Assembly: GCF_004217215.1 (NCBI RefSeq)
Contig: NZ_SHKP01000006.1
Location: 124,001-188,000 of the forward strand
DNA length: 64,000 nt
Direction of reading: 5' to 3'
From: Rivibacter subsaxonicus
GTDB lineage: Bacteria; Pseudomonadota; Gammaproteobacteria; Burkholderiales; Burkholderiaceae_C
Part shown: positions 37,741 to 48,900 of the stretch, piece by piece
Layout: every line of letters starts with the position of its first letter
Numbering within the stretch: the first letter of the stretch is position 1
Notes under the pieces: generated by a model
Told to the model about the DNA's origin: nothing
The model's database searches: none
Seen by the model: the letters and a program-made list of their open reading frames with translations, nothing else
Program-made: the position numbers and the translations under genes

Positions 37741-39369
37741 ATGCCCAGCGCCCACATCGACACCTTCGCCCGCGACAACCTGCCGCCGCCCGAGCTGCAG
37801 CCGCAGTTCCTGTTCGAGCTGCCCGAACTGCACTGGCCGGCGCAGCTCAACTGCGCCACCGAGCTGCTCGACCGCCACGTGGCCGAGGGCCGCGGCGAGC
37901 GCCTGTGCATCCAGGCTCCCGGCCTGCGCTGGACCTACGCCGAGCTGCAGGACAAGGCCAACCGCATCGCCAGCGTGCTGGTCCACGAGATGGGCGTGGT
38001 GCCCGGCAACCGGGTGCTGCTGCGGGCTCCGAACAACCCGATGCTGGCGGCCTGCTGGTTCGCGGTGATCAAGGCCGGCGCGATCGCGGTGGCGACGATG
38101 CCGCTGCTGCGCGCCAAGGAGCTCAAGGCCATCATCGACAAGGGCCAGGTCACGCATGCGCTGTGCGACCTGAACCTGGCCGAGGAAATGCAGGAGGCAG
38201 CACGCCAGTGCCCGGGCTTGGCGCAGCTGCGCTTCTTCCACGGCAACGGCGTGGGCAACGGCGATGGCGCCGACGGCCTCGAGGCCCTGATGCAGCGCCA
38301 CGACGGCCGCTTCGACAACGTCGCCACGGCGGCCGACGACTGCTGCATCTTTGCCTTCACCTCCGGCACCACCGGCGTGCCGAAGGCGACCATGCATTTC
38401 CATCGCGACGTGATGGCGATCTGCGCCTGCTGGCCGCCGCATGTGCTGCGGCCCGTGGCCGACGATGTCTTCATCGGCAGCCCGCCGCTGGCCTTCACCT
38501 TCGGGCTCGGCGGCCTGCTGCTGTTCCCGATGGCGGTCGGTGCGTCGACCGTGCTACTCGAGAAGGCCGGCCCGCCGCAGCTGCTCGAGAGCGTCCGCGA
38601 GTTCGGCGCCACCGTGCTGTTCACCGCGCCGACCAGCTATCGCACGCTGGCGCCTAGCGGCGCCGAGTTGCGCCGCACGCCGCTGCGCAAGTGCGTCTCG
38701 GCCGGCGAGGCGCTGCCGGCCTCGACCCGCGCGCTGTGGCGCGAGGCGACCGGCATCGAGCTGATCGACGGTATCGGCTCGACCGAGATGCTGCACATCT
38801 TCATCTCGGCCGACGAGGCGCATGCCCGGCCCGGCGCGACGGGCAAGGCGATCCCGGGCTACGAGGCGCGGGTGGTCGACGACGCCGGCCGCCCGGTCGC
38901 GCCGGGCACCGTCGGCCATCTGGCAGTGCGCGGCCCCACGGGCTGCCGCTACCTGGCCGACGAGCGCCAGAAGGTCTACGTGCGCGAGGGCTGGAACCTG
39001 ACCGGCGACGCCTACCTGATGGACGGCGACGGCTACTTCTTCTACCAGTCGCGCACCGACGACATGATCATCTCGGCCGGCTACAACATCGCCTCGCCCG
39101 AGGTCGAGGAGGCGCTGATGCTCCATCCGGCGGTGGCCGAGTGCGGCGTGATCGGCGTGGCCGATGCCGAGCGCGGCCAGGTGGTCAAGGCCTTCGTCGT
39201 GCTGCGTTCGGGGCACAGCGCCGACGCGGCGATGGCCAAGACGCTGCAGGACTTCGTCAAGCAGACCGTCGCGCCCTACAAGTACCCGCGCCAGCTGGTC
39301 TTCGTCGACAAGCTGCCGCGCACCCAGACCGGCAAGCTGCAGCGCTTCAGGCTGCACGAGGTCGAGTGA
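37741..39369 (+). CDS. abmG: 2-aminobenzoate-CoA ligase (aryl-CoA ligase)
   Basis: 542 residues of benzoate-CoA-ligase family. The AMP P-loop is 'FAFTSGTTGVPKATMHFHRD' (about 204-223), with 'LIDGIGSTEMLHIFISADEA' near 341 and the C-terminal lysine in 'KLPRTQTGKLQRFRLHE'. The N-terminus 'ARDNLPPPELQPQFLFELPE' resembles known 2-aminobenzoate-CoA ligases and differs from BclA at 14866-16449. It activates the ring acid used by the monooxygenase at 31984. Overlaps the thioesterase by one base. Confidence 0.88.
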   Translation: MPSAHIDTFARDNLPPPELQPQFLFELPELHWPAQLNCATELLDRHVAEGRGERLCIQAPGLRWTYAELQDKANRIASVLVHEMGVVPGNRVLLRAPNNPMLAACWFAVIKAGAIAVATMPLLRAKELKAIIDKGQVTHALCDLNLAEEMQEAARQCPGLAQLRFFHGNGVGNGDGADGLEALMQRHDGRFDNVATAADDCCIFAFTSGTTGVPKATMHFHRDVMAICACWPPHVLRPVADDVFIGSPPLAFTFGLGGLLLFPMAVGASTVLLEKAGPPQLLESVREFGATVLFTAPTSYRTLAPSGAELRRTPLRKCVSAGEALPASTRALWREATGIELIDGIGSTEMLHIFISADEAHARPGATGKAIPGYEARVVDDAGRPVAPGTVGHLAVRGPTGCRYLADERQKVYVREGWNLTGDAYLMDGDGYFFYQSRTDDMIISAGYNIASPEVEEALMLHPAVAECGVIGVADAERGQVVKAFVVLRSGHSADAAMAKTLQDFVKQTVAPYKYPRQLVFVDKLPRTQTGKLQRFRLHEVE

Positions 39370-39845
39370 TGGCGCTGCCCGCCGCCACCCGCCTGAGCGC
39401 GCCCGAGCCGGGCGGCGCGGTCTTCGTGCAACGCCAGACCATCCGCTTCTCGCATTGCGACCCGGCCGGCATGGTGTTCTTTCCGCAGTACCTGGTGCTG
39501 CTCAACGGCCTGGTCGAGGACTGGTTCACGCTCGAACTCGGCATCGACTACGCAACACTGATCGGCCAGCGCCTGGTCGGGCTGCCGACGGTCTCGCTGC
39601 AATGCGAATTCGCGGCGCCGAGCCGCATGGGCGAGCCGGTCGACTTCAGCCTGCAGGTCGAGCGTCTCGGCGGGCGCTCGATCACGCTGGCGGTCGCCTG
39701 CCACGGCAGCGACGGCCAGTTGCGCATGCGGCTGCGCCAGGTGCTGGTCAGCACCGGCCGCAGTGACGACCGCACCATCGACATTCCACCCGACGTGCGC
39801 GCCGCCATCGCGCACTGGCAATCCAAGCGAGGGCAACAACCATGA
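39369..39845 (+). CDS. 4-hydroxybenzoyl-CoA-type thioesterase (hotdog fold)
   Basis: 158 residues. The motif 'QTIRFSHCDPAGMVFFPQYL' (residues 23-42), with the HCDPAG core containing the catalytic Asp, is diagnostic for 4HBT thioesterases. It may release free acid and CoA from dead-end aryl-CoA, or, if the operon handled salicylate, convert gentisyl-CoA to gentisate. The start overlaps the ligase stop; its end overlaps the RidA gene by 4 bp. Confidence 0.9.
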   Translation: MALPAATRLSAPEPGGAVFVQRQTIRFSHCDPAGMVFFPQYLVLLNGLVEDWFTLELGIDYATLIGQRLVGLPTVSLQCEFAAPSRMGEPVDFSLQVERLGGRSITLAVACHGSDGQLRMRLRQVLVSTGRSDDRTIDIPPDVRAAIAHWQSKRGQQP

Positions 39846-40249
39846 TGAAGATCCTGCAACCCGCCGGCTGGGCGCGCCCGCGCGGCTACTCCAACGGCGT
39901 GCTGGTCGAGGGCCGGCAGGTCTATGTCGCCGGCATGATCGGCTGGGACGCCGACTGCCGATTCCAGACCGACGAGTTGGTCGGCCAGGTGCGCCAGGCG
40001 CTGCAGAACATCGTCGCCGTGCTGACCGAGGCCGGCGCGAAGCCCGAGCACATCGTGCGCATGACCTGGTACCTGACCGACAAGCGCGAGTACCTGGCCG
40101 CAGGACGCGAGATCGGTGCCGCGTTTCGCGAGATCATCGGCAGCTTCAACGCGGCGATGACGGCGGTGCAGGTCAGCGCGCTGATCGAGGACCGCGCCAA
40201 GGTCGAGATCGAGGTCACCGCGGTGATCCCGAACACCTCTTCGAACTGA
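39842..40249 (+). CDS. RidA-family (YjgF/YER057c/UK114) deaminase
   Basis: 135 residues of RidA family: 'YSNGVLVEGRQVYVAGMIGW' near residue 16-35, 'VGQVRQALQNIVAVLTEAGA' and the C-terminal 'VQVSALIEDRAKVEIEVTAV', where RidA enzymes carry the Arg/Glu active-site pocket. RidA proteins hydrolyse enamines and imines to ketones plus ammonia. In this operon, the aminocyclohexenone-CoA made by the monooxygenase/reductase is an enamine, so this protein is a good candidate for the deamination step. This is an inference from context. Confidence 0.88.
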   Translation: MMKILQPAGWARPRGYSNGVLVEGRQVYVAGMIGWDADCRFQTDELVGQVRQALQNIVAVLTEAGAKPEHIVRMTWYLTDKREYLAAGREIGAAFREIIGSFNAAMTAVQVSALIEDRAKVEIEVTAVIPNTSSN

Positions 40250-40267
40250 GAGACAAAGGAAACCGCC

Positions 40268-41449
<1,182 letters not shown>

Positions 41450-41457
41450 GGGTCTCG

Positions 41458-41787
41458 TCAGGCGCCGAACAGCACCGTCACGAGCAGCGAAGCGTCGGTG
41501 ACGGCGTTCACGGCGTGCGGTTCGCCGCCGGCCAGCATCACGAGCTGGCCGGCGCCGAGCCTGCAGCTGCGCGATGGGGTCGTGACCACGGCTTCGCCTT
41601 CGAGGCATTGCACGGTGACGGCACCGGCCACGCTGTGTTCGGGCAGGGCGCTGCCGGCCGGCAAGACCACGCGCATCAGTTGCAACGCCGGCGTCTTCAG
41701 CAGGCTGCTGGTCACCGTCCCGCGCAGGGCGGCACCGAGCGGGCGAACATCGATGATGTCCAGCGGTTGGGCGTGCGGCAATGCCAT
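41458..41787 (-). CDS. Small cupin-fold protein
   Basis: 109 residues forming a single cupin barrel: 'RVVLPAGSALPEHSVAGAVT' (with the PxH of cupin motif 1), 'VQCLEGEAVVTTPSRSCRLG' and 'AGQLVMLAGGEPHAVNAVTD' (motif 2 PHAV). Metal ligands are thus partly conserved. It stands alone, convergent with the dehydrogenase and divergent from the nrdJ region. Function not recognisable. Confidence 0.75.
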   Translation of the reverse strand: MALPHAQPLDIIDVRPLGAALRGTVTSSLLKTPALQLMRVVLPAGSALPEHSVAGAVTVQCLEGEAVVTTPSRSCRLGAGQLVMLAGGEPHAVNAVTDASLLVTVLFGA

Positions 41788-41911
41788 GCGGGCTCCCGGT
41801 CAGTGTGCCGGTGAAAACACCGGCCGTTGGGCTCAAGGCTAGCGGCTAGTGGCCAGCAGGGTCTTGCCCTGCATCGAGTGCAGAAAATGGGCTCGTAAGC
41901 TCTCATGAATC

Positions 41912-41925
41912 CTGACCCAGGTCAA
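41912..41925 (+). promoter_or_regulatory. FNR-like box upstream of nrdJ
   Basis: CTGACCCAGGTCAA matches the FNR/ANR-type arrangement TTGAY-N4-RTCAA at 9 of 10 arm positions and is almost perfectly palindromic. It lies 57 bp before the nrdJ ATG, a position suited to oxygen-responsive control of an oxygen-independent reductase. The assignment is based on pattern only. Confidence 0.45.
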
Positions 41926-41981
41926 TGAACGGAGCCGGGCCGAGGTCTACCTTGCAAGCTCGAACCGGAGGAGACCCACGC

Positions 41982-44873
41982 ATGCACCAGACCGACCAAG
42001 CCACGCCACGCACGCTGCACACCCTGCCCGCGCAGGACATCAGCGCAGAAGTGCTGCTGGAGAAGTACGCCAAGGGCGACGAACGCAGCGCCGAGGACGT
42101 GAACCAGCGCGTCGCGCGTGCGTTGGCGCAGGCCGAGCAGCCGGCCGATCGCAGCCACTGGGAGGCGCGCTTCGCGCAGGCGCTGCGGGCCGGCTTCGTG
42201 CCGGCCGGGCGCATCCAGTCGGCCGCCGGCACCGGGCTGTCGGCCACGCTGATCAACTGCTTCGTGCAGCCGGTGGGCGACTCGATCGCCCAGGTCGAGG
42301 ACGGCCACCCGGGCATCTACACCGCACTGACCGAGGCCGCCGAGACCATGCGCCGCGGCGGCGGCGTCGGCTACGACTTCTCGCGCATCCGTCCGCGCGG
42401 CGCCTGGGTCGGCAGCACGCAGAGCAGCGCCTCGGGCCCGGTCAGCTACATGCGGGTCTTCGACCGCTCCTGCGAGACGGTCGAGTCGGCCGGCGCGCGG
42501 CGCGGCGCGCAGATGGGCGTGCTGCGCTGCGACCACCCGGACATCGAGGAATTCATCCACGCCAAGGACGCCGGCGACCTGAAGAACTTCAATCTCTCGG
42601 TCGGCGTGACCGATGCCTTCATGCAGGCGGTGCAGTCCGACGCCGAGATCGAGCTGGTGCACCGGGCCGAGCCCGGCGCGGCGCAGAAGGAGGCCGGCGC
42701 CTACCAGCAGGCGCAGGCCGGCGGTGGCGGGTCCTGGGTCTACCGCAGGCTGCGCGCGCGCGAGCTGTGGGAACAGATCATGCGGTCGACCTACGACCAC
42801 GCCGAGCCCGGCGTGCTGTTCCTCGACCACATCAACCGCGACAACAACCTGTCGTACTGCGAGAGCATCGCGGCGACCAATCCTTGCGGTGAGCAGCCAT
42901 TGCCACCCTACGGCTGCTGTTGCCTCGGCTCGATCGACCTGACGCGCTTCGTGCGCGAGCCCTTCGAGGACGGTGCGCACTTCGACGACGCGGCCTTCGC
43001 CGAGGTGGCGGCGGTCGCGACCCGCATGCTCGACAACGTGCTCGACGTGACCGTCTGGCCGCTGCCGCAGCAGCAGGAGGAGGCGCGCAACAAGCGGCGC
43101 ATCGGCCTCGGCTTCACCGGCCTCGGCGACGCGCTGGTGATGCTGAACCTGCGCTACGACACCGAGCCCGCGCGCGCGATGGCGCGCCGCATCGCCGAGC
43201 TGATGCGCGACGCGGCCTACGCGGCCTCGGTCGAACTCGCGCGCGAGCGCGGCGCCTTCCCGCTGTTCAACGCCGACCTGTTCCTCAGCGGCACCACCTT
43301 CGCGTCGCGCCTGCCGCAGCCGCTGCGCGAACGCATCCGAACGCAGGGGTTGCGCAACTCGCACCTGCTGTCGATCGCGCCGACCGGCACCATCAGCCTG
43401 GCCTTTGCCGACAACGCGAGCAACGGCATCGAGCCGGCCTTCAGCTGGAGCTACACGCGCAGGAAGCGCATGCCCGACGGCAGCTTCAGGGAGTACGCGG
43501 TCGAGGACCACGCCTGGCGGCTGTACCGCCACCTGAAGGGCGAGGCCGCGGCGCTGACGCCGGCCTTCGTCACCGCGCTCGAGATGAGCGCGCAGGCGCA
43601 CGAGGCGATGGTCGCCGCGGTCGCGCCCTGCATCGACACCGCGATCTCCAAGACCGTCAACGTGCCGGCCGACTATCCCTACGCCGAGTTCCAGAACCTC
43701 TACCTCGAGGCCTGGGCCTCGGGACTGAAGGGACTGGCCACCTATCGGCCTAACAGCGTGCTCGGCTCGGTGCTGAGCGTTGCCGCGCAGCCGGTGGCGC
43801 CGCTGCAGATAGAAGGCGCCAACCGCCGCCTCGCGCTCGAGCGGCTGCCGGCGCCGGTGCTGGCCTCGCTGCGCTGGCCGGGCCGGCCCGAGCTGCCCTC
43901 GGGCAACCCGGCCTGGACCTTCATGGTGCACCACCCATTCGGCGACTTCGCGCTGTTCATCGGCGAGCTCGCCGGCGCCGACGGCGGCCCGGCCCAGCCC
44001 TTCGAGGTCTGGGTCAACGGCGCCGAGCAACCGCGCGGGCTCGGCGCGCTGGCCAAGACGCTGTCGATGGACCTGCGCGCCAACGACGCCGCCTGGCTGC
44101 GGCTCAAGCTCGACGCGCTCGCCACGGTGGCCGAGGAGCGCGCCTTCGAGATGCCGTTCCCGCCGCACGGCGAGCGACGCCTGTTCCCGGGCGTGGTGGC
44201 GGCGACCGCGGCGGTGGTCCGCTGGCGCTGCGAGCAACTCGGGGCGCTGCCCGGCCGCGGCGGGCCGACACCGGTGATGGACGCGATGTTCAGCGTGGCC
44301 GAGCCGCAGACCGGGCCCTCGGGCACGCTGGCCTGGGCGGTCGACATCGACAACCCGGCCAGCGGCGAGGCCTTCACGCTGACGCTCAAGGAGGTCACGC
44401 TGCCAGGGCCGGACGGCGGCACCGTGACCCGGCCCTGCGCGCTCGGCTTCTCCGGCAACTACCCGCGTGCGCTCGATGGCCTGGCGCGGCTGCTCTCGCT
44501 CGACATGCGCGTGATCGACCCGGCCTGGATCGGCATGAAGCTGCGCAAGCTGCTCAACTACGCCGAGCCGCTGGGTCACTTCATGGCCTTCGTGCCGGGG
44601 TTGCCGCACGGCGAGCGGCGCCAGCAGACCTGGCCCTCGACGGTGGCCTACCTGGCGCGGCTGATCATCCACCGCTACGCGATGCTCGGCGTGCTCGACG
44701 AGGCGGGCTATCCGCTGCGCGACATGGGCGTGCTCGAGTCGGCCGGCGAGGCTGGCGAACAGGTCCGCGTGATGGCCGGCAAGGTCTGCGTCGAGTGCGG
44801 CAACGCGACCGTCATCCAGAAGGACGGCTGCGAGTTCTGCACCGCCTGCGGCGCGGTCGGGCAATGCGGCTGA
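41982..44873 (+). CDS. nrdJ: Adenosylcobalamin-dependent (class II) ribonucleoside-diphosphate reductase
   Basis: The ATG at 41982, behind CCGGAGGAGA, gives 963 residues. It has the class II fold: '[20 protein letters not shown]' with a redox Cys, '[20 protein letters not shown]', and the finger-loop Cys in [11 protein letters not shown] near residue 300. '[15 protein letters not shown]' is the PTG-loop. TSCPD-type domains occupy roughly 600-900. A Cys-rich tail ([20 protein letters not shown]) reduces the active site. The enzyme makes deoxyribonucleotides without needing O2. An upstream in-frame ATG at 41925 lacks a ribosome-binding site. Confidence 0.95.
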   Translation: MHQTDQATPRTLHTLPAQDISAEVLLEKYAKGDERSAEDVNQRVARALAQAEQPADRSHWEARFAQALRAGFVPAGRIQSAAGTGLSATLINCFVQPVGDSIAQVEDGHPGIYTALTEAAETMRRGGGVGYDFSRIRPRGAWVGSTQSSASGPVSYMRVFDRSCETVESAGARRGAQMGVLRCDHPDIEEFIHAKDAGDLKNFNLSVGVTDAFMQAVQSDAEIELVHRAEPGAAQKEAGAYQQAQAGGGGSWVYRRLRARELWEQIMRSTYDHAEPGVLFLDHINRDNNLSYCESIAATNPCGEQPLPPYGCCCLGSIDLTRFVREPFEDGAHFDDAAFAEVAAVATRMLDNVLDVTVWPLPQQQEEARNKRRIGLGFTGLGDALVMLNLRYDTEPARAMARRIAELMRDAAYAASVELARERGAFPLFNADLFLSGTTFASRLPQPLRERIRTQGLRNSHLLSIAPTGTISLAFADNASNGIEPAFSWSYTRRKRMPDGSFREYAVEDHAWRLYRHLKGEAAALTPAFVTALEMSAQAHEAMVAAVAPCIDTAISKTVNVPADYPYAEFQNLYLEAWASGLKGLATYRPNSVLGSVLSVAAQPVAPLQIEGANRRLALERLPAPVLASLRWPGRPELPSGNPAWTFMVHHPFGDFALFIGELAGADGGPAQPFEVWVNGAEQPRGLGALAKTLSMDLRANDAAWLRLKLDALATVAEERAFEMPFPPHGERRLFPGVVAATAAVVRWRCEQLGALPGRGGPTPVMDAMFSVAEPQTGPSGTLAWAVDIDNPASGEAFTLTLKEVTLPGPDGGTVTRPCALGFSGNYPRALDGLARLLSLDMRVIDPAWIGMKLRKLLNYAEPLGHFMAFVPGLPHGERRQQTWPSTVAYLARLIIHRYAMLGVLDEAGYPLRDMGVLESAGEAGEQVRVMAGKVCVECGNATVIQKDGCEFCTACGAVGQCG

Positions 44874-44882
44874 TGGCCTCGA

Positions 44883-44900
44883 CGGCGCCGAGCGGCGCCG
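44883..44900. terminator. Stem-loop between convergent nrdJ and BON gene
   Basis: CGGCGCC-GAGC-GGCGCCG is a perfect 7-bp stem with a 4-base loop, 9 bases past the nrdJ stop. A second GC-rich inverted repeat follows at about 44912-44930. There is no T-tract, so it is only a possible terminator. Confidence 0.4.
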
Positions 44901-44928
44901 CCCTGAAGCCGCGGCCCGGCGGCCGCGA

Positions 44929-45243
44929 TCAGCCGCGCACGGTGATCCCGTTCTTCACCGCCTTGACGCCCTTGACGTCGCGCGTGAGCGATTCGGCAGT
45001 GTTCTTCTCGGCAGCGCTCTTGGCAAAGCCCGACAGCATCACGGTGCCGTTGAGCGTCTCGACGCTGATCGCCGCCGCGTCGACGCTCTTGTCCTCGACC
45101 AGCTTGGCCTTGACGGCCGTGGTGATGGCGGTGTCATCGATGTAGGCGCCGACGGTCTGCTGGTCGCGCGTGACGGCGCAGCCGGGCAGGACGATGAGGG
45201 CCGTGGCGGCCAGCGTGGCGGCGAGGGTGGTACGCAGGAACAT
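44929..45243 (-). CDS. BON-domain lipoprotein (OsmY-like)
   Basis: The ATG at 45243, with AAGGAGA upstream, gives 104 residues. The leader MFLRTTLAATLAATALIVLP ends at a lipobox (LPGC). The rest is one BON domain: 'DDTAITTAVKAKLVEDKSVD' and 'ISVETLNGTVMLSGFAKSAA'. BON proteins bind phospholipid and support envelope integrity under stress. It lies 62 bp behind the ferritin-like gene, likely in the same transcript. OsmY-type genes are classic osmotic/stationary-phase genes, which fits the surrounding block. Confidence 0.88.
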   Translation of the reverse strand: MFLRTTLAATLAATALIVLPGCAVTRDQQTVGAYIDDTAITTAVKAKLVEDKSVDAAAISVETLNGTVMLSGFAKSAAEKNTAESLTRDVKGVKAVKNGITVRG

Positions 45244-45305
45244 GGTGGATCTCCTTGTGGGTTCTGAGTTGCAGGGACGGGAAACGGATTGCGCGAGCCG
45301 GGGGC

Positions 45306-45875
45306 TCACTCCTCGAGCCAGTCGGCCAGTTCGTCGGCGTGCTCTTCCTCTTCGCGCAGGATGTGCTCGAGCAGGTTGCGCGTGGTCGGGTCCTTGTCGC
45401 CGATCAGGGCGATCATCTGGCGGTAGGTCTCGACCGCGACCCGCTCGGCCTTGAGGTTGGCGCGAACCATGGCCTTCAGGTCCGACGATTCGTCGTAGTC
45501 GGCGTGACTGCGCTTGCTCAAGGAGTCGGGCGAGAAATCAGGTTCGCCCCCGAGTTGCACGATGCGCCTGGCAAGGTCGTCGGCATGCGCCGCTTCCTCC
45601 AGCGCATGGACCATGAACTCCTCGGCAATCTTGGGCGAGGCCAAACCGTGGGCGGTGAAGTGGTGCCGCTTGTAGCGCAGCACGCAGATCAGCTCGGTAG
45701 CCAATGAATCGTTGAGCAGCTTGACGATGCGGTCGCGGTACGGACCGTAGCTTGGTGTCACGGCACCGTTGTCGAGGCTGCGCTTGGCCGCTTCGATGCT
45801 CTTGAGGTCGAGCTCGAAGCTGTCGGCTTCCTCGCGCGTCAGCGCGCGCACGTTGCCGGGGGTCTTGGTGTTCAT
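45306..45875 (-). CDS. Ferritin-like (bacterioferritin-family) protein
   Basis: 189 residues forming a four-helix ferritin-like bundle. Likely metal ligands are Glu in 'LNDSLATELICVLRYKRHHF', the ExxH in 'HALEEAAHADDLARRIVQLG', Glu in 'NLKAERVAVETYRQM' and ExxH in 'ILREEEEHADELADWL'. It would store or detoxify iron and peroxide. It probably starts a two-gene transcript with the BON gene. A TGTAGGAC half-site lies 90 bp upstream at 45965, shared with other genes of the block. Confidence 0.88.
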   Translation of the reverse strand: MNTKTPGNVRALTREEADSFELDLKSIEAAKRSLDNGAVTPSYGPYRDRIVKLLNDSLATELICVLRYKRHHFTAHGLASPKIAEEFMVHALEEAAHADDLARRIVQLGGEPDFSPDSLSKRSHADYDESSDLKAMVRANLKAERVAVETYRQMIALIGDKDPTTRNLLEHILREEEEHADELADWLEE

Positions 45876-45964
45876 CGGTCGGCTCCTTGTGGCACTGTGG
45901 TGTGCCGTGAGGAGACTCTAGGTTCGTGCTCGTACCCGGAGCATCGGAGCGGGCCGGCTTGCGG

Positions 45965-45972
45965 TGTAGGAC
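45965..45972 (-). promoter_or_regulatory. TGTAGGAC half-site upstream of the ferritin-like gene
   Basis: TGTAGGAC (plus-strand reading) lies 90 bp upstream of the ferritin ATG and just beyond the 3' end of the glucan synthase gene. The left arm matches the full palindromes at 54943, 55716 and 58313. The right arm is degenerate (CCGCAT instead of CCTACA). Confidence 0.35.
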
Positions 45973-45992
45973 GGCGCCGCATGGCGCCGCGC

Positions 45993-48900
45993 TCAGACTG
46001 GCAGTGGCACCGTCTCGATGCTGGCCTCGGCCGCGACGTTGGGCTTGGCGACGACCACCAGATGGCGCGTCGGGATCAACGGGTCATCCAGCGCCAGCCA
46101 GACGCCGGGACGCAGCCGCGTTGCGCCGCTTGCGAGCGCCTGTTCGATGCGTGCAGTCTCGGCCGCGGCGCAGACGATGAACTCGTGCACGGCCTGCTCG
46201 CGCCGCAGTCGTAGCGTGATCTGCGGCCAGTGCGAAGGCAGTTGCGGCCGCAGCCGCGCGCGTTGCCCGCGCAACTGCAGGCCGACGATCGACTCGATCG
46301 CGGCGCGGTGCATCCAGGCCGCCGAGCCGGTGTACCAGCTCCAACCGCCGCGCCCCGCGTACGGTGGCTGCGAGCAGATGTCGCCGGCCATCACGTAGGG
46401 CTCGAGACCATAGGCCGCGCCCTGCAGCAGATCGGCCGACCGGTGCGCCGGGCTCAGGCGTTCGAACATGCGCCACGCGGCATCGGCATTGCCGAGCGCG
46501 GCATGCGCCATCAGCGCCCATACGCCGCCATGCGAGTACTGGCCACCGTTCTCGCGCACGCCGCGCGGGTAGGCCTGGATGTAGCCTGCACTCGGCTGTG
46601 CGTTTGCCAGTGGCGGGTCCAGCAGCCGAACCAGGCCGGCGACCGGATCGACCAGCAGCCGCTCGACCGATGCCATCGCGGTCTCCTGCTGCGCGCGCGG
46701 CGCCATGCCGGATAGCACCGACCAGGCCTGCGCGATCAGGTCGATGCGGCATTCGGCGTTGTCGCGCGAGCCGAGCGGCGAGCCGTCATCGAAGAAGGCG
46801 CGCATGAACCACTCGCCGTCCCAGGCGGTGTCGAGCAGCGCCGCGCGCCAGCCGCGCGCGGCACTGCGCCAGCGGCGTGCGCGCGCTGCGTCACCGCGCT
46901 GCTGGGCAATCGGCGCGAACTCGGCCACCAGCCGGCACAGGAACCAGCCGAGCCAGACCGATTCGCCACGTCCCTCGATGCCGACCCGGTTCATGCCGTC
47001 GTTCCAGTCGCCGCTGCCCATCAGCGGCAGGCCATGCGCGCCGACCGCGAGGCTGCGGTCGATGGCGCGCGCGCAATGCTCGTACAGCGTGGCGTCGAGT
47101 GCGCTGGTGCGCGGCACGAAGTAGGCGTCCTCGGCGCCGGGCGGGATCGGGTCACCTTCGAGAAACGGCAGTGCCTCGTCGAGCACCGCGGTGTCGCCGC
47201 TGCTGTCGAGGTAGTGCACCGTGGCATGCGCCAGCCACAGCAGGTCGTCGGAGAAATGGGTGCGCACGCCCACGCCGGTGGGCGCGTGCCACCAGTGCTG
47301 CACGTCGCCCTCGGGGAACTGGCGCGAGGCCGCCAGCAGCAACTGCCGGCGCAGCAGCGCCGGCTCGACCACGGCCAGCGCCATCGCGTCCTGCAACTGA
47401 TCGCGAAAGCCGAAGGCCCCACCGGCCTGGTAGAAGCCGGCGCGGGCCCAGAGCCGGCAGCCGACCGTCTGGTAGAGCAGCCAGCGGTTGACCAGGGCGT
47501 CGAACAGCGGGTCCGGAGTGACCACGGTCAGCGTGCCGAGCAATGCGTCCCAGTGCGCGTGGGCCGCCTGCAGGCGCCGCACCGGCTCAATGGCCAGCGC
47601 CTCGCGCGCCAGTGCCAGTGCCGCCTCGGGCGTGGCGCCGTGGCCGAGCAGCCAGGTGCGGCCGGTGCGTGCGCCCGGCGCCAGGCTCAGCGGCAGGGCC
47701 AGCGCGGCGCAGGGGTCGAGACCGGCGCCGGACTGCTCGCCCAGATGATCGGGCAACACAAGTCGGCCGCGAGCGTCGAAGAACTCGCGCCGGTCGCAGG
47801 TCCATTCGACGCCACTGTCCTCCGCGCTGCCGTCGTGGCGCCAGGCCGCGAACGCCGTGCTGCCGCCGAAGCCAGCGTGATCGTCGCGCTGGGTCGCGGT
47901 GAGCAGGCGCGTGGTGCCGGGCACGCGCGAGGTGAGCACCGTCTGGCGGTCCACGCGGGCCGCGCCCATCGTCCACTCGGCGAGGCCGACCAGGCGCAGC
48001 CGCCGGGTCCGGGCGCCATGGTTGACGAGATCCACTTGAACCTGCTTGAGCGCGAGCGCCGCGTCGACGCACCAGGTCAGCTGCAGTTCCAGCTCGGCAC
48101 GCCGGTGCGTGATGCGGGTCGAGCCCTGGCCATGCTCGACGCGGTAGACGCTGCTGCCCGCACCGGCGCCTGGTGCCAGGTTCCAGACCTCGCGCGTGGC
48201 GAGGTCCTGCAGCAGCAGCCATTCACCGGCCGGGTCGCCGACCGGGTCGTTGGACCATGGCGTGAGCTGGTGCAGGCGACTGTTGCCGGCCCAGGTGTAG
48301 CCGGCGCCCGACTCCGAGATCTGGGCCCCGAAGTCCGGGTTCGCCAGCACGTTGATCCAGGGTCGCGGCGGCCGGCGCGCGGCGCTGACATCGAAGCCGA
48401 AGCGCGCGCCGTCGGCGCTGAACTCGCCCTGCACCGGTCGCGATGCCAGCGCCGGCAACGGTGCCGCCAGCGCCGTGACCGCAGTCGTGCGTCGTTCGTC
48501 GAGCGCGTCGTTGTGCAGATCGACGAGTTCCTCCACATGCTGAGACAGTGGCCGCCCGTCGGCATTGATGTGCACGCGCGCCAGGGCATGCAGGCTGGCC
48601 AGTTCGGCCGCAGAGATGTCGGCCACCCGCAGCACATGCAGGGCGCAGGCGCGAGCTGCCGGCAACGCGGCATCGGTTTCGGCGCGGAAGCGGTCGCCGA
48701 GCGCGGCCAGCTCACGCTGCAGCAGCATCAGGTACGAGGCCGGTTCGCCGTCCACCACCACCAGGTCGCAGGGCAGGCCGCCCCAGGTCCACAGCTTGAG
48801 CGCTTGCACCAGCGTGCGCACCAGGCCCATGCCCTCGGGCGAGGCGATGTCGACCAGCAGCAGCGGCCGGTCGGCGGAGATGCCGAAGCGCCACAGCGCG

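Noticed and set aside
41788-41981. Possible cobalamin riboswitch before the B12-dependent nrdJ
   Set aside because: The 194-bp region lacks a B12-box-like conserved core and multi-stem fold; only an FNR-like palindrome stands out.
45306-45875. Ferritin-like protein as a rubrerythrin or Dps
   Set aside because: There is no rubredoxin-type Cys motif and the ligand spacing is unlike Dps; the broad bacterioferritin-like label fits better.
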